A DNA stretch of 64,000 bases, from contig CP148074.1 of the NCBI GenBank assembly GCA_037482215.1, forward strand, positions 3,348,001 to 3,412,000, given 5' to 3'. This DNA is from Pseudomonas mendocina (GTDB lineage: Bacteria; Pseudomonadota; Gammaproteobacteria; Pseudomonadales; Pseudomonadaceae). The translations under genes and the position numbers were made by a program. Below, piece after piece: positions 26,037-35,249 of the stretch. Each line of letters opens with the position of its first letter. The first letter of the stretch is position 1. The notes below the pieces were generated by a model. It ran no database searches, was not told where the DNA came from, and was given only the letters and a program-made list of their open reading frames with translations.

Positions 26037-27068
26037 ATGGACCCGATTCTCAACCTCCTTTCAGATACCGTCCCCAAAGCCCGCAGCCTGGAAGAATTGA
26101 CCCGGCCATTACTGACAATCCTCAGCCAGGTCACGGGCATGGAATCGACCTACCTCACGACCATTGACCTGACTGCGGGCACTCAGCGCGTGATCTTCTC
26201 CCACAACACTGGTGACATGACCATCCCCGAGGGGCTGGAAGTACCTTGGGGAGATACACTGTGCAAGCGGGCCATAGAGCAAAACCGCATGTACACCAAT
26301 AATGTCAGTGAATGCTGGGGCGACTCAGCCGCAGCGGCACAGCTGGGGATAAAGACTTACGTTTCGGCGCCTATCCGGGCGCAGAATGGTGATCTGTTAG
26401 GTACGGTATGCGCAGCCAGCTCAGACAGCGTGAACCGTGCGCCTGATGTTGAGCCACTGCTTAACCTGCTATCAGGGCTGCTTAGCTATTCACTAGAACG
26501 GGAGTTGCTGGTCGAACGGCTGCAGATCGCTAACAAAGAGCTGATAAAACTGGCACTGACTGATCCTCTGACCGGTCTGCCCAACCGCCGCGCCGTGTTT
26601 AAGGACGTTGAGCGTTTTTTCGACCTCGCAAAGCGCAACCAGCAATTCATCCTTATCGGAGTCATTGATCTGGATAACTTCAAACAGATCAATGACACCC
26701 ACGGACACCTGGCCGGCGATGAGTTTCTGCTCAGCATTACCACTAAACTCCAACAATCGCTGAGAGCCAGCGACATCATCGGCCGCGCAGGTGGCGATGA
26801 GTTCATCGTGCTTGCGCTGGGCGCTTCCACGTCCTCGGGTCAAACCGAGGATATGCACCACGCCGCCAAACTTCTGCAAAAGCGCCTGACCGACGCCAGC
26901 ATCGGTCGTTTCAGCCTGAAAAATGGCGAAGTCATACTGGATTATGCCGGCGCCAGCGTAGGTATTGCCGCCCTCCTCCCCACCAGCATGAGCGCTGACG
27001 AAGCCATCAGGCTGGCTGATCACGAGATGTACAAAGTGAAACAGCAGCGTAAAAGTAACGCCTCCTAG
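26037..27068 (+). CDS. GAF-GGDEF diguanylate cyclase
   Basis: A protein of 343 residues with an N-terminal GAF sensor domain (about 20-160) and a C-terminal GGDEF domain (about 178-340). The active-site motif is intact (GRAGGDEFIVL), with DPLTGLPNRRAV at the domain start. RASD stands five residues before GGDEF and fits the RxxD inhibitory site, so product inhibition by cyclic di-GMP is expected. It should make cyclic di-GMP in the cytoplasm; there is no membrane segment. The GAF ligand is unknown. It is monocistronic. The ATG at 26037 lacks a strong ribosome-binding site, but the next Met codons would cut into the GAF domain. Confidence 0.93.
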   Translation: MDPILNLLSDTVPKARSLEELTRPLLTILSQVTGMESTYLTTIDLTAGTQRVIFSHNTGDMTIPEGLEVPWGDTLCKRAIEQNRMYTNNVSECWGDSAAAAQLGIKTYVSAPIRAQNGDLLGTVCAASSDSVNRAPDVEPLLNLLSGLLSYSLERELLVERLQIANKELIKLALTDPLTGLPNRRAVFKDVERFFDLAKRNQQFILIGVIDLDNFKQINDTHGHLAGDEFLLSITTKLQQSLRASDIIGRAGGDEFIVLALGASTSSGQTEDMHHAAKLLQKRLTDASIGRFSLKNGEVILDYAGASVGIAALLPTSMSADEAIRLADHEMYKVKQQRKSNAS

Positions 27069-27089
27069 CCTCTTGGCAGAGCCCCCGGA

Positions 27090-27488
27090 TTACGCCCCAG
27101 GCTGATCCGGGCTACCCGCACGCTCAATCGAAGCCCTGTAGCCTTGTGGCAGGTTATCCGGCAGTCGATGGGCCGGAAACAGGCCGATGTGTTTGTGCTC
27201 GTGGCTGACCTTGGGGTCAAACGGGCCAGCCAGCACGCAGTGGTAGGTGGCGATAAACACGTGCTTGCCGGGGATAACCTCAAACAGGTAGGTATCCAGC
27301 AATTTACCCACTGAAACCTCAAGGCTGAGCTCTTCACTGATCTCCCGGATCAGGCATTGCTCAGAGGTCTCCCCGCGTTCAATTCGCCCACCAGGCAACT
27401 CCCACTCATTGCGCTCGTTAAGCAGCAACACCACCTCTTGGGCTGGGGAAAACAACACACTTTTAATCGAAACGGGATAACGCTCCAC
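27090..27488 (-). CDS. Nudix hydrolase
   Basis: A protein of 132 residues with the Nudix box GGRIERGETSEQCLIREISEEL (about 36-57), in which the catalytic REISEE is intact while the usual Gly after it is Ser. Nudix enzymes cleave nucleoside diphosphates linked to another group; the substrate cannot be told here. Two GTG codons compete: 27494 lies immediately behind GGAGGA, whereas 27488 lies 7 bases behind AGGAGG and is preferred. The gene converges on the GGDEF gene and is divergent from fsr. Confidence 0.85.
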   Translation of the reverse strand: MERYPVSIKSVLFSPAQEVVLLLNERNEWELPGGRIERGETSEQCLIREISEELSLEVSVGKLLDTYLFEVIPGKHVFIATYHCVLAGPFDPKVSHEHKHIGLFPAHRLPDNLPQGYRASIERAGSPDQPGA

Positions 27489-27676
27489 AACCACTCCTCC
27501 TGAGTAAGCTGCCTCCTAAGTGAAAAAGAGGCACGCTGGGCAGAAAATGTTAGCCACCTAACAAGCGATGCAGGCACTATCACCGCAGCAGAACCTCTAA
27601 GCCACCCGATGAGTGCTGCAATACAGCTTTTTGTGGACAACACCTCTTCCTGTTTTCTCCAGAATAAGTTCCCCGT

Positions 27677-28906
27677 ATGACCAATCCATCTGCTCAACCC
27701 AACCACCCATCGCAGACTCACGCGCCCTCCGCCAATCAGTTTCTGTTGCCTGTGGTGGGGGCTGCTGCCTTTGCCCATTTGGTCAACGATCTGTGCCAGG
27801 CCGTCTTGCCTGCGGTCTACCCGCTGTTCAAAAGCGAGTTTTCCCTGAGTTTTTCGCAGATCGGCATACTGGGCATGATCTACCAGCTGATTGCCTCATT
27901 TCTGCAACCCTGGATCGGGCTCTACACCGACAAACACCCCATGCCTTACCTGCTGCCAGCCGGTATGGTGATGACCTTGTTGGGCATGTGCATGCTGGCC
28001 TTGGCGCCCAGTTATGAATGGCTGCTGCTGGGCTCCGGCGTGATGGGTATCGGCTCAGCCACCTTCCACCCTGAAGCCTCACGGGTTGCGCGAATGGGCT
28101 CGGGCGGACGCTTCGGTACGGCACAATCGACCTTTCAGGTAGGCGGTAATTCAGGCACAGCACTGGGGCCCTTGTTGGCCGCCGCGATTGTGATCCCCTT
28201 TGGCCAGTATGCGATTGCATGGTTCATGCTGGCTGCCGCGCTGGGCATTTTTGTGCTGTGGCGACTCACCCTCTGGACCATCAGCCATGGCCAGGCCCGC
28301 TTGAAAAAACTCTCGGGAGGCAATGCCGAGGGGCTTAGTCGCAAGCAGGTGATCCAGGCCATTGCGGTGATCGCCGTGCTGATGTTTGCCAAGTTCATCT
28401 ACATCGGGGCATTTACCAACTACTTCACGTTCTACCTGATGGAACGCTTCAGCATGGGCGTGCAACAGAGCCAGGTTTATCTGTTCATTTTCCTTGCCGC
28501 TATCGCCCTGGGCACCTTTGCTGGTGGCCCGATTGGCGACAGGATCGGGCGTAAGGCCGTGATCTGGGTTTCATTCCTAGGTGTAGCGCCGTTTGCGTTG
28601 GCCCTGCCTTATGTCGGCCCCACGCTGACCGCCGTGCTGGCCATCATGATCGGTCTGGTGATGTCATCGGCCTTCTCTGCCATGGTGGTGTATGCCCAAG
28701 AAGCCGTACCTGGCCGCGTCGGCATGGTCTCTGGGCTAATGTTCGGCCTAATGTTTGGTATTGGTGGTGTCGGTGCAGCCGGACTAGGTGAATTGGCCGA
28801 CATTAAAGGTATCGTCTGGGTCTACCATGTTGTTTCGTTCCTCCCCCTGCTGGGCCTTGCCACTGCCTTGCTACCGCGTACAAAGGCGCTTAAACCCAGA
28901 GCGTAA
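27677..28906 (+). CDS. fsr: fosmidomycin-resistance-type MFS exporter Fsr
   Basis: A major facilitator superfamily protein of 409 residues with 12 membrane segments. It is collinear with E. coli Fsr through FAHLVNDLCQAVLPAVYPLFKSEFSLSF, LYTDKHPMPYLLPAGM, GIGSATFHPEASRVARMGSGGR, GTAQSTFQVGGNSGTALGPLLAA, GGPIGDRIGRKAVIWVSFLGVAPF and YAQEAVPGRVGMVSGLMFG. E. coli Fsr exports fosmidomycin when overproduced; its natural substrate is not settled. The hydrophilic N-terminal 25 residues are rich in Pro, Ser and His. It is monocistronic. The region 28907-29199 behind it holds a REP-like element and a terminator. Confidence 0.9.
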   Translation: MTNPSAQPNHPSQTHAPSANQFLLPVVGAAAFAHLVNDLCQAVLPAVYPLFKSEFSLSFSQIGILGMIYQLIASFLQPWIGLYTDKHPMPYLLPAGMVMTLLGMCMLALAPSYEWLLLGSGVMGIGSATFHPEASRVARMGSGGRFGTAQSTFQVGGNSGTALGPLLAAAIVIPFGQYAIAWFMLAAALGIFVLWRLTLWTISHGQARLKKLSGGNAEGLSRKQVIQAIAVIAVLMFAKFIYIGAFTNYFTFYLMERFSMGVQQSQVYLFIFLAAIALGTFAGGPIGDRIGRKAVIWVSFLGVAPFALALPYVGPTLTAVLAIMIGLVMSSAFSAMVVYAQEAVPGRVGMVSGLMFGLMFGIGGVGAAGLGELADIKGIVWVYHVVSFLPLLGLATALLPRTKALKPRA

Positions 28907-28967
28907 GAGACAACCACAGAAGCAAATCACGGTCCCGGGATCGGCTGTTCAGGCTGCATATACGATT

Positions 28968-29000
28968 GTGTAGGGTGGAATCGCGTAGCGCTTCCACCTT
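28968..29000. repeat. REP-like palindrome, single copy
   Basis: GGTGGAA (28974-28980) and TTCCACC (28992-28998) enclose TCGCGTAGCGC, with the head GTGTAGGGTGGAA shared with the TAGGGTGGA head in the tandem array at 20412. Such elements are scattered outside genes in pseudomonads. Confidence 0.7.
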
Positions 29001-29073
29001 TGGTTGCCAGACCTGTCGCAGTGTCAGGTCTTGGAAAACAAAAACTCAGCCACAGCGCCTCAAAAGGTCTACT

Positions 29074-29105
29074 AAAAGCCCGCCCATCATAGGCGGGCTT
29101 TTTTG
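29074..29105 (+). terminator. intrinsic terminator between fsr and the RBBP9-like gene
   Basis: AAAAGCCCGCC (29074-29084) and GGCGGGCTTTT (29092-29102) are perfect 11-bp arms around a 7-base loop, followed by TT. It probably ends the fsr transcript. Confidence 0.9.
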
Positions 29106-29199
29106 CTTTAAGCCAAGTTGACGCCTAAATCACAGGCATGGTCCTATTTGTCGCCGCAGGTTCTCAAGGCGTGTTTGAACCATTCCTCAGGAGAAAACC

Positions 29200-29757
29200 A
29201 TGACAGTTAGGACGTTAATCTTGCCGGGCCTTTTCAACTCTGGAGAAGCGCACTGGCAGTCGCACTGGGAACGACAGTTTCCGAGCCTTAAGCGGGTTGA
29301 ACAACAGGATTGGGAAACACCGACTACCACAGACTGGGTGGCCCGCCTGAATCAGGCAATTAATGCTTGCGAAGGGCAAGTCGTACTCGTTGCCCACAGC
29401 TTGGCGTGCACCTTAATTACCTTGTGGGCCCAGCAGTATCCCGATAACAACAAAGTGCGCGGCGCGCTGCTGGTCGCCCCTAGCGATACAGAAGCAGACA
29501 GCTACCCCTCGGGCACCAAAGGCTTTACCCCGATGCATACACAACGCCTGCCGTTTCCAACAATCGTGGTCGCCAGCACAAACGACCCGTATGTATCCCT
29601 GGCTCGGGCCACAACCTTCGCCAATGCCTGGGGCAGTGAATTACACGTACTGGAGAATGCCGGCCATATCAACAGCGAAACCGGCTACGGCCTTTGGCCT
29701 GAAGGGATTGCGTTGCTGTACAAACTGACGGGGGATTTGCAGTTTAAACAGGTGTAA
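29200..29757 (+). CDS. RBBP9/YdeN-family serine hydrolase
   Basis: A small alpha/beta hydrolase of 185 residues in the RBBP9 family. The start is RTLILPGLFNSGEAHWQSHWE, the nucleophile elbow is VAHSLAC (Ser near residue 67), the acid lies in VVASTNDPYVSL, and the His lies in ENAGHINSETGYGLWPEG, the family's most conserved stretch. It is cytoplasmic, with unknown substrate; the family is linked to small-ester and peptide hydrolysis. AGGAG lies 8-9 bases before the ATG. Monocistronic. Confidence 0.9.
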   Translation: MTVRTLILPGLFNSGEAHWQSHWERQFPSLKRVEQQDWETPTTTDWVARLNQAINACEGQVVLVAHSLACTLITLWAQQYPDNNKVRGALLVAPSDTEADSYPSGTKGFTPMHTQRLPFPTIVVASTNDPYVSLARATTFANAWGSELHVLENAGHINSETGYGLWPEGIALLYKLTGDLQFKQV

Positions 29758-29827
29758 AGAGCCTATCCATTAGTTCGCGAATGGTTTGCCGTTAACGGTT
29801 TATGCTCGAAGGGCGAATGGCTGGGCT

Positions 29828-29929
29828 ATCGAAGTTAGGAGTGAAGGTACGTCGTTGTCTGCTCATTGAACACCTCTGAATGGCGATCATTCTGGCCTAA
29901 AAAGGTGTCCGGGATTAGTAGACCACTAC
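29828..29929 (-). mobile_element. left-end remnant of an IS3-family insertion sequence
   Basis: Read on the minus strand from 29929, the sequence starts with an IS end (GTGGTCTACTAATCCCGG) and about 60 bp later has an ATG at 29865. This opens MSRQRRTFTPNF, the usual first residues of IS3-family OrfA (MSRQRRTF-T/S-PEFKREA). Similarity stops after about 12 codons, and a stop codon follows soon after. No right end or OrfB is nearby, so about 100 bp of a once complete element remains. The gap 29758-30113 holds nothing else but the inverted repeat at 30000. Confidence 0.7.
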
Positions 29930-29999
29930 TGCTGGAGAGTGGTAAGGCTTCACGCGGTAACGATAAATCCGCCTAAGGCGTTGTTAACGCCCTTTTAAT

Positions 30000-30066
30000 A
30001 AAAAACGCAGCTCAACTCACGCACACTCACGATTAGGCAAGTACACGGGAATCAGCTGCGTTTTTT
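30000..30066. terminator. long-loop bidirectional terminator-like inverted repeat
   Basis: AAAAAACGCAGCT (30000-30012) pairs perfectly with AGCTGCGTTTTTT (30054-30066); the loop is 41 bases. It lies between the convergent RBBP9-like gene and the beta-propeller gene and has A/T runs at both ends, so it can act in both directions. Confidence 0.6.
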
Positions 30067-30113
30067 CTTCTCTCAAGTGGCAGCTTAGGCTCGGCCACTT
30101 TTCGTTGTTAGCC

Positions 30114-30980
30114 TTATTTCGGGGCGGTAATTTCCAGCACGCGGTCGCGGCCACCTTCGGCGAGCAGGTATTTGCCATCGCCAGCTGGGATCAGCTCTTG
30201 TGGCGCCTTGAGGAAGGTCAGAATGACGTTGAGGTTGCCTTCATTATCCAGCAACAGCAGGCGCGCGCGGTGGGTGCGGTCTTCTGATACCCACAGGCCA
30301 CGAGCATCGCAATACAGAAAGCTGGGTTCTTTCAGGCCAGACAGTACAACTGGATCGGTGCCGTCGGTGCTCAGGCGGCGGACTACGCCTTTTTCCTTTT
30401 CGTTGTAGTACATCTGCCGGTTGGGGCAGATTTGCACGGTTTCAGCTTCATTGAGGTTGCTGCGCAATACATCGACAGTTTTGTCTGAAGCGTCATAACG
30501 CAGCAAGCGGCCATCGCCTTTACGGTCTTCAATGGCGTACAGGTTGTCACCATCAGCCAAAAGGCCCTGCACGTTGTCACCCTGGAACAACGGGGTGATT
30601 ACGCCATTTTGGTAGCTCGACACGGCGTGCTCGCCTGCTTCCTGGCTGAACACTAGGGCGCCATTAAAGGTGGTGAGTCCGTCTGGCTTGGAGAGGTTTT
30701 CGATCAATGAGGTACGCACGTCATTAGGCGCAATGCTGAGGATGCTGCCTTTACCACCGTTAAGTTCTGAGCTGACGATGAGATTTCCGTTGTCATCCAG
30801 CTCCAGCGCCGCGGCTTTTTCGATGTGGTCATACGCCACGCGGACATCCCAGCCTTTGGCGGCGCTGACCGGGTACAGGTATTGCCAAAGCAGAAATGCC
30901 ACGCCCAGTAACAGCGCGACTGCAAAAATGGACACAGCAATACGCGCCAGCTGGAGGGCACGAGGGGGAATAGCAAACAT
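30114..30980 (-). CDS. membrane-anchored beta-propeller-like protein
   Basis: A protein of 288 residues with one N-terminal membrane anchor (IAVSIFAVALLLGVAFLLWQYLY). A periplasmic part of about 245 residues follows, with repeated blades of the type D-G/N-x-L-hydrophobic (LDDNGNLIVSSE, LLADGDNLYAIED, YCDARGLWVSED, AGDGKYLLAEGG), resembling SMP-30/NHL propellers. No catalytic residues can be named. The ATG at 30980 has AAGGA about 10 bases upstream; the frame is open 24 codons further to a TTG, but that part reads as leader. It lies behind hemH on the same strand with a 230-bp gap, so it is probably a separate unit. Ligand unknown. Confidence 0.72.
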   Translation of the reverse strand: MFAIPPRALQLARIAVSIFAVALLLGVAFLLWQYLYPVSAAKGWDVRVAYDHIEKAAALELDDNGNLIVSSELNGGKGSILSIAPNDVRTSLIENLSKPDGLTTFNGALVFSQEAGEHAVSSYQNGVITPLFQGDNVQGLLADGDNLYAIEDRKGDGRLLRYDASDKTVDVLRSNLNEAETVQICPNRQMYYNEKEKGVVRRLSTDGTDPVVLSGLKEPSFLYCDARGLWVSEDRTHRARLLLLDNEGNLNVILTFLKAPQELIPAGDGKYLLAEGGRDRVLEITAPK

Positions 30981-31210
30981 GGCACGCAGTTCCTTTTTTA
31001 GTGTATCCACTGCTTCGCCGGCACCTTTGGGTGCTGACACGAAATACTCCAAGCCGCAAAGCGCGCACTATCCTGCGCAACTTGCTTGTGGCTACCAAGC
31101 ACGCTGGGACTGACTATAGCGGTGTTACAGAGAGAATGTCCTACAATCAGCAAGACACAGATGTGTTGTTAGACGGCGCGGAACATAAGAGTTCCACGCC
31201 GGTTGGCGGA

Positions 31211-32239
31211 TTATGAAAGCGGCACCGCCCGGCGCACCAACGTGCCAAGGGCCGACACCCAGCTCGGGTGGTCATTAACACACGGCACCAGTTGCAGGCT
31301 CTCCCCGCCTGCCTCAATGAACTGCTCAGCACCACGCATGCCGATCTCTTCGAGGGTCTCGATGCAGTCGGCGACAAATGCCGGGCACATGACCAGCAGT
31401 TTCTTCACGCCGCGTTGGGCCAGCTCATCAATCGTGGCTTCGGTGTAGGGCTCGATCCATTTGTTTTTGCCCAGGCGTGACTGGAACGCCACCGACCACT
31501 GCTCTGGCTTAAGCCCCATGCGCTCGGCAAACACTTCACCGACACGCAGGCATTGGCTGCGGTAACACTTGGCCATAACGGCATCGCTGATGCCTGCGGT
31601 GTTGGTCGCCAAGAGATCGTGCTTAGGATCAATCGGGTTAACCAATTTGCGGATATGGCTTTCCGGCAGGCCGTGGAAGCTCAGCAGTACGTGATCGAAG
31701 TCCTGCTCCAAATAGGGCTTGGCGCTGTCAACCAGTGCATCAAGGTATTCCGGCTGATCGTAGAACGGTTGCAACAGCGAGAACTGCACCGGCAAGTTGT
31801 GCTTGCGCACCACGCGGCGGGCTTCTTCGATCACGGTGGTGGTGGTGCTGTCGGCAAACTGTGGGTACAGCGGCGCCAGGGTAATGTTGCGAATACCCTG
31901 CTCGGCCATACGCAGCAGCACGCTTTCAATCGACGGCTCACCATAGCGCATGGCCAGTTCAACCGGGCCTTGTGTCCACTGCTCACGCATGGCGGCTTGC
32001 AGGCGCTTGCTAAGCACCAGCAGTGGCGAGCCGTCTTCCCACCAGATGGAGGAGTAGGCATGAGCGGAGGCCGCCGGGCGCTTGATCAAAATCAGCGAGA
32101 CCAGCAGACGACGCACGGGCCATGGCAGATCAATCACATACGGGTCCATCAGGAATTGGTTGAGGTAGCGACGCACGTCGTCTACCTCAGGCGAATTCGG
32201 GGAGCCAAGGTTTACCAGTAACAGCGCGTGATCAGTCAT
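31211..32239 (-). CDS. hemH: ferrochelatase
   Basis: A protein of 342 residues that inserts Fe(II) into protoporphyrin IX, the last step of heme synthesis. The N terminus [29 protein letters not shown] is the family marker. The catalytic His is in [11 protein letters not shown] (residue about 196), and the Glu-rich C-terminal region [19 protein letters not shown] contains the conserved acidic pair. It acts at the cytoplasmic face of the inner membrane. The region upstream to the DUF2878 gene (32240-32445) is a divergent promoter region. Confidence 0.97.
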   Translation of the reverse strand: MTDHALLLVNLGSPNSPEVDDVRRYLNQFLMDPYVIDLPWPVRRLLVSLILIKRPAASAHAYSSIWWEDGSPLLVLSKRLQAAMREQWTQGPVELAMRYGEPSIESVLLRMAEQGIRNITLAPLYPQFADSTTTTVIEEARRVVRKHNLPVQFSLLQPFYDQPEYLDALVDSAKPYLEQDFDHVLLSFHGLPESHIRKLVNPIDPKHDLLATNTAGISDAVMAKCYRSQCLRVGEVFAERMGLKPEQWSVAFQSRLGKNKWIEPYTEATIDELAQRGVKKLLVMCPAFVADCIETLEEIGMRGAEQFIEAGGESLQLVPCVNDHPSWVSALGTLVRRAVPLS

Positions 32240-32445
32240 GAAGAGCCCTAACAGTAACGAGCGGCCTAGAGCCGATGGCTAGATGAATGCATACAAGTGG
32301 CCGGCATTATAAGGAGCTTCGACAGTTTGCGGCTGCTGAGAAAAATCAATCGGGCTAATTAAATTCAGGCTGTATCCTTGCGCTGTGCTCAAAGCCCACC
32401 CATGCGCTTGATCATGTTGTTAAACCTAAGGAACGCCAAAGCCCC

Positions 32446-32973
32446 ATGCCAAAGAACCTTGTCAATGCCCTGCTCTTTATCTGTGGCCTGTCTGTGTGCC
32501 TGCTCGCAGGAGGTACGCCCTGGCTGGCACTGGTAGCGGTGGCACTGGTGGTTCATTTGTTGTGGACCAGCCGTTGGGCCGCAGAAGGCAAGCTGTTGGC
32601 CAGCACACTGATTGCGGGCTCCGCGCTGGACAGTTTTATGCTGCAACTTGGGGTATTCGACTATGCCGAGCCGCGTCAGCTGCTACCACTTTGGCAAGCG
32701 GCTATGTGGCTGCTGCTGGGTACAACCCTGAATCATTGCCTGGCCTGGAGCGCCCGGCCGTGGTGGAAGGCCAGTATTTTCGGTGCCTGCTACGGCGCTG
32801 TGGTGTATGGGCTGATGGGTCTGATTGGTAACGTGGCTTATCCCTATGGTTACACCAAGACTCTGCTGCTGATTGCCGTGCTTTGGGCAGGTGTTTTGCC
32901 TGCCCTGCACGGCTTTGCTGAGCTGTACCGCCTGCAGTTTGAGCAGGCTCAACGAGCTCAGCGGCGGGCATAA
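32446..32973 (+). CDS. DUF2878-family inner-membrane protein
   Basis: A protein of 175 residues with about five membrane segments (LVNALLFICGLSVCLLAG, WLALVAVALVVHLLW, LLASTLIAGSALDSFMLQLGVF, LWQAAMWLLLGTTLNHCLAW, TLLLIAVLWAGVLPALHGF). The pattern ALDSFMLQLGVFDY and TLNHCL is shared by DUF2878 proteins, which have no known function. A polar C-terminal tail (RLQFEQAQRAQRRA) should be cytoplasmic. Its stop codon runs into a terminator. Confidence 0.8.
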   Translation: MPKNLVNALLFICGLSVCLLAGGTPWLALVAVALVVHLLWTSRWAAEGKLLASTLIAGSALDSFMLQLGVFDYAEPRQLLPLWQAAMWLLLGTTLNHCLAWSARPWWKASIFGACYGAVVYGLMGLIGNVAYPYGYTKTLLLIAVLWAGVLPALHGFAELYRLQFEQAQRAQRRA

Positions 32974-32998
32974 AAAACCGGGCTTAGCCCGGTTTTTT
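32972..32998. terminator. bidirectional terminator between DUF2878 gene and pagL
   Basis: AAAAAACCGGGC (32972-32983) pairs with GCCCGGTTTTTT (32987-32998) around a 3-base loop. It serves both convergent genes, and its A-run overlaps the stop codon of the DUF2878 gene. Confidence 0.92.
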
Positions 32999-33009
32999 AT
33001 GCGAGGAAT

Positions 33010-33525
33010 TCAGAACCCAACCCGGTAGTGCAGGCTGTAACTCTCAATGCCGTCGTTAGGCTGCTTGATGCTTGCATTGGAGTAATGGATCGCGCGAATA
33101 CCAATCTCTTGGTTGTCGAAGCGCACACCGAAGCCAATGCGGTCTTCGAATTGGAAGGCTGAACCTAACTGATTGCCTTCAACTTCGGTACTGGTAAACC
33201 CGGCCACACCGATACCCGCCTCAACATAGGGCTTAAAGCGCTCAGCGGCGAATTCGTACACGAACACCGGGCTTACGGAAATGCTGTGGTTGCTTGCGCT
33301 TTTATCGCCATCCCAGTAGGTATAGGCGGCATCCCAATATCCGGTCAGGCGACCAACATCAGAAACGAACCAGCTGCGATTGAAATCGAACTGCGTACCA
33401 AGTCTATAGGTCGTGGAGGATTCCCCCGTACGCCCAACGGAAAAGCTCAAGTCTGCAGCCTGAACTGTCCCGACACTACCCCACACCAGCGCTGAAAATA
33501 GAACAGGAGTCACGGCTTTAATCAT
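33010..33525 (-). CDS. pagL: lipid A 3-O-deacylase PagL
   Basis: A protein of 171 residues: signal peptide ending VGTVQA, then an eight-stranded outer-membrane barrel ending in Phe. The catalytic dyad His-Ser is in IHYSNASIKQPNDGIE near residues 147-149, with the following Glu that completes the triad. It removes the 3-O acyl chain of lipid A in the outer membrane. AAGGAT stands about 10 bases upstream of the ATG. The same gene stands next to murI in P. aeruginosa, as I recall. Confidence 0.92.
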   Translation of the reverse strand: MIKAVTPVLFSALVWGSVGTVQAADLSFSVGRTGESSTTYRLGTQFDFNRSWFVSDVGRLTGYWDAAYTYWDGDKSASNHSISVSPVFVYEFAAERFKPYVEAGIGVAGFTSTEVEGNQLGSAFQFEDRIGFGVRFDNQEIGIRAIHYSNASIKQPNDGIESYSLHYRVGF

Positions 33526-33691
33526 GGGTAATTATCCTTAATTAACCTAAAAATCAGTTGCCTAAGAACTATAGTGTATCGCCAGAAATGTGCACCAGCT
33601 CTCATTACATCTTTTGCTAACGCACAAAACAGCCTGCAATCAAACCGAATTAGTGCACTAAAGTACTAGAAATTACCAGCAATCTGTCAAG

Positions 33692-34486
33692 TCAATCCGG
33701 CAAAACCGTTACCGGAGCGCTCTCCCCCCAGAGCAGCGGCAATATCCGACTCATATCCTCAGAGTTTCCACTGGTCCAGAAACGGGTCAATTGAGGCGAC
33801 TTATCAGCAAGGGCCTCAGCCTGACTCAGCAGGCGTTGCACTTGGCGCGCAACAGCGGCACCGGTATCAATCAGACTGACTGAGTCAGGCACCAATGTAC
33901 GCAGTAGTGGCTTAATAAACGGGTAATGGGTGCACCCAAGAATAATCGTGTCGCACCCCGCATCCAGCAATGGCGTGACAAAGCCTTTAAGCAAGACGCG
34001 CGTGTGCGCACTGTCCAGATCACCGGCTTCAATGCACTCGACCAAGCCTGGGCATGGCTGCATGACCACGCGCACGTCGTGAGCGAAACGATCCAACAAG
34101 GCCGCAAATTTGGCACTTTTTAAGGTGCCGGTTGTGGCCAGTACACCCACTACTTTGCTTTTGGAGGCTGCGGCAGCAGGCTTAACAGCGGGTTCCATGC
34201 CCACCACGGGCAGATCCGGGTACAGCTCACGCAGCTCGGCCACTCCGGCAACCGTGGCAGTGTTGCAGGCTATCACCAGCATTTTTGCCCCTTGCCCCAG
34301 CAGGAACTGCGCCAAAAGGCGGCAACGCTCGCGGATAAACTCCGGGCTTTTTTCGCCATAAGGCACATGTCCGCTGTCAGCGACATACAGGAGGGATTCA
34401 TTCGGCAATAACGCCCGAATCTCGCGCAGCACAGACAGGCCACCGACGCCAGAGTCGAACACAGCAATAGGCGCATTACTCGCCAT
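33692..34486 (-). CDS. murI: glutamate racemase
   Basis: A cofactor-independent racemase of 264 residues that makes D-glutamate for peptidoglycan. The two catalytic cysteines are in [11 protein letters not shown] and [27 protein letters not shown] is the N-terminal signature and PYGEKSPE the substrate region. The ATG at 34486 has GGAG 6 bases upstream; a GTG four codons earlier is also in frame. The gene overlaps the end of moeB by 11 bp. It is the last gene of a compact minus-strand run from hemA to murI. Confidence 0.96.
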   Translation of the reverse strand: MASNAPIAVFDSGVGGLSVLREIRALLPNESLLYVADSGHVPYGEKSPEFIRERCRLLAQFLLGQGAKMLVIACNTATVAGVAELRELYPDLPVVGMEPAVKPAAAASKSKVVGVLATTGTLKSAKFAALLDRFAHDVRVVMQPCPGLVECIEAGDLDSAHTRVLLKGFVTPLLDAGCDTIILGCTHYPFIKPLLRTLVPDSVSLIDTGAAVARQVQRLLSQAEALADKSPQLTRFWTSGNSEDMSRILPLLWGESAPVTVLPD

Positions 34487-35249
34487 GGCGTGCTCCACAG
34501 ACCTCGCACCCCGAGTCGCGCTTGAGGCGCAACTCGCGGAAGCGGCTGGTCAGTGCATCCACCAATAGCAGTCGTCCTATCAGCGGCTCGCCGAACCCGG
34601 CTAGCAATTTCAAGGCTTCCAGCGCTTGCAGGCTACCCACCATGCCCACCAAGGGGCCAATTACACCGGCCTCGCTGCAGGTCAGTTCAGCGTCACTGCC
34701 GTGACCATAAATGCAGTGATAGCACGGACTCTCCGCACGACGCGGGTCAAACACGGAAATCTGCCCTTCAAGGCGGATCGCCGCACCACTTACCAGCGGC
34801 ACCTTGGCGGCCACACAGGCAGCGTTGACGGCCTCGCGGGTGCTGAAGTTATCCGAGCAGTCCAGCACCAGATCCACCGCTGCCACAGCATCTGCCAGTG
34901 AGTCACTGTCCAGTGCCTGGCGATGACATTGCAGACGAATGTTCGGATTTATCGCCAGTAGGCGTGCGCTGGCGGAGTCGACCTTGCTCTGGCCGACGCT
35001 TACGGTGTCGTGCAGCACCTGCCGTTGCAGGTTAGTCATGTCTACCGTGTCGAAGTCGGCCAAATGCAGCTCACCGACCCCAGCAGCAGCCAGGTACAAA
35101 GCCACCGGCGAGCCAAGCCCACCGACCCCAACAATCAACACGCGGCTGTTTTTCAGGCGCAGCTGACCGTCGATATCAATCTGTTGCAGCAGAATCTGCC
35201 GACTGTAGCGCAGCAGTTCTTCATCACTGAGCATGGCGGTGTCATGCAT
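34476..35249 (-). CDS. moeB: MoeB/ThiF-family adenylyltransferase
   Basis: A protein of 257 residues of the E1-like family that adenylates a sulfur-carrier protein (MoaD or ThiS type). It has [16 protein letters not shown], the nucleotide-binding [19 protein letters not shown], the catalytic Asp region [13 protein letters not shown], and two zinc pairs CYHC and CEVC. It overlaps prmC by 8 bp at its start and murI at its end. An internal ATG five codons in gives the same core. Confidence 0.94.
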   Translation of the reverse strand: MHDTAMLSDEELLRYSRQILLQQIDIDGQLRLKNSRVLIVGVGGLGSPVALYLAAAGVGELHLADFDTVDMTNLQRQVLHDTVSVGQSKVDSASARLLAINPNIRLQCHRQALDSDSLADAVAAVDLVLDCSDNFSTREAVNAACVAAKVPLVSGAAIRLEGQISVFDPRRAESPCYHCIYGHGSDAELTCSEAGVIGPLVGMVGSLQALEALKLLAGFGEPLIGRLLLVDALTSRFRELRLKRDSGCEVCGARHGE

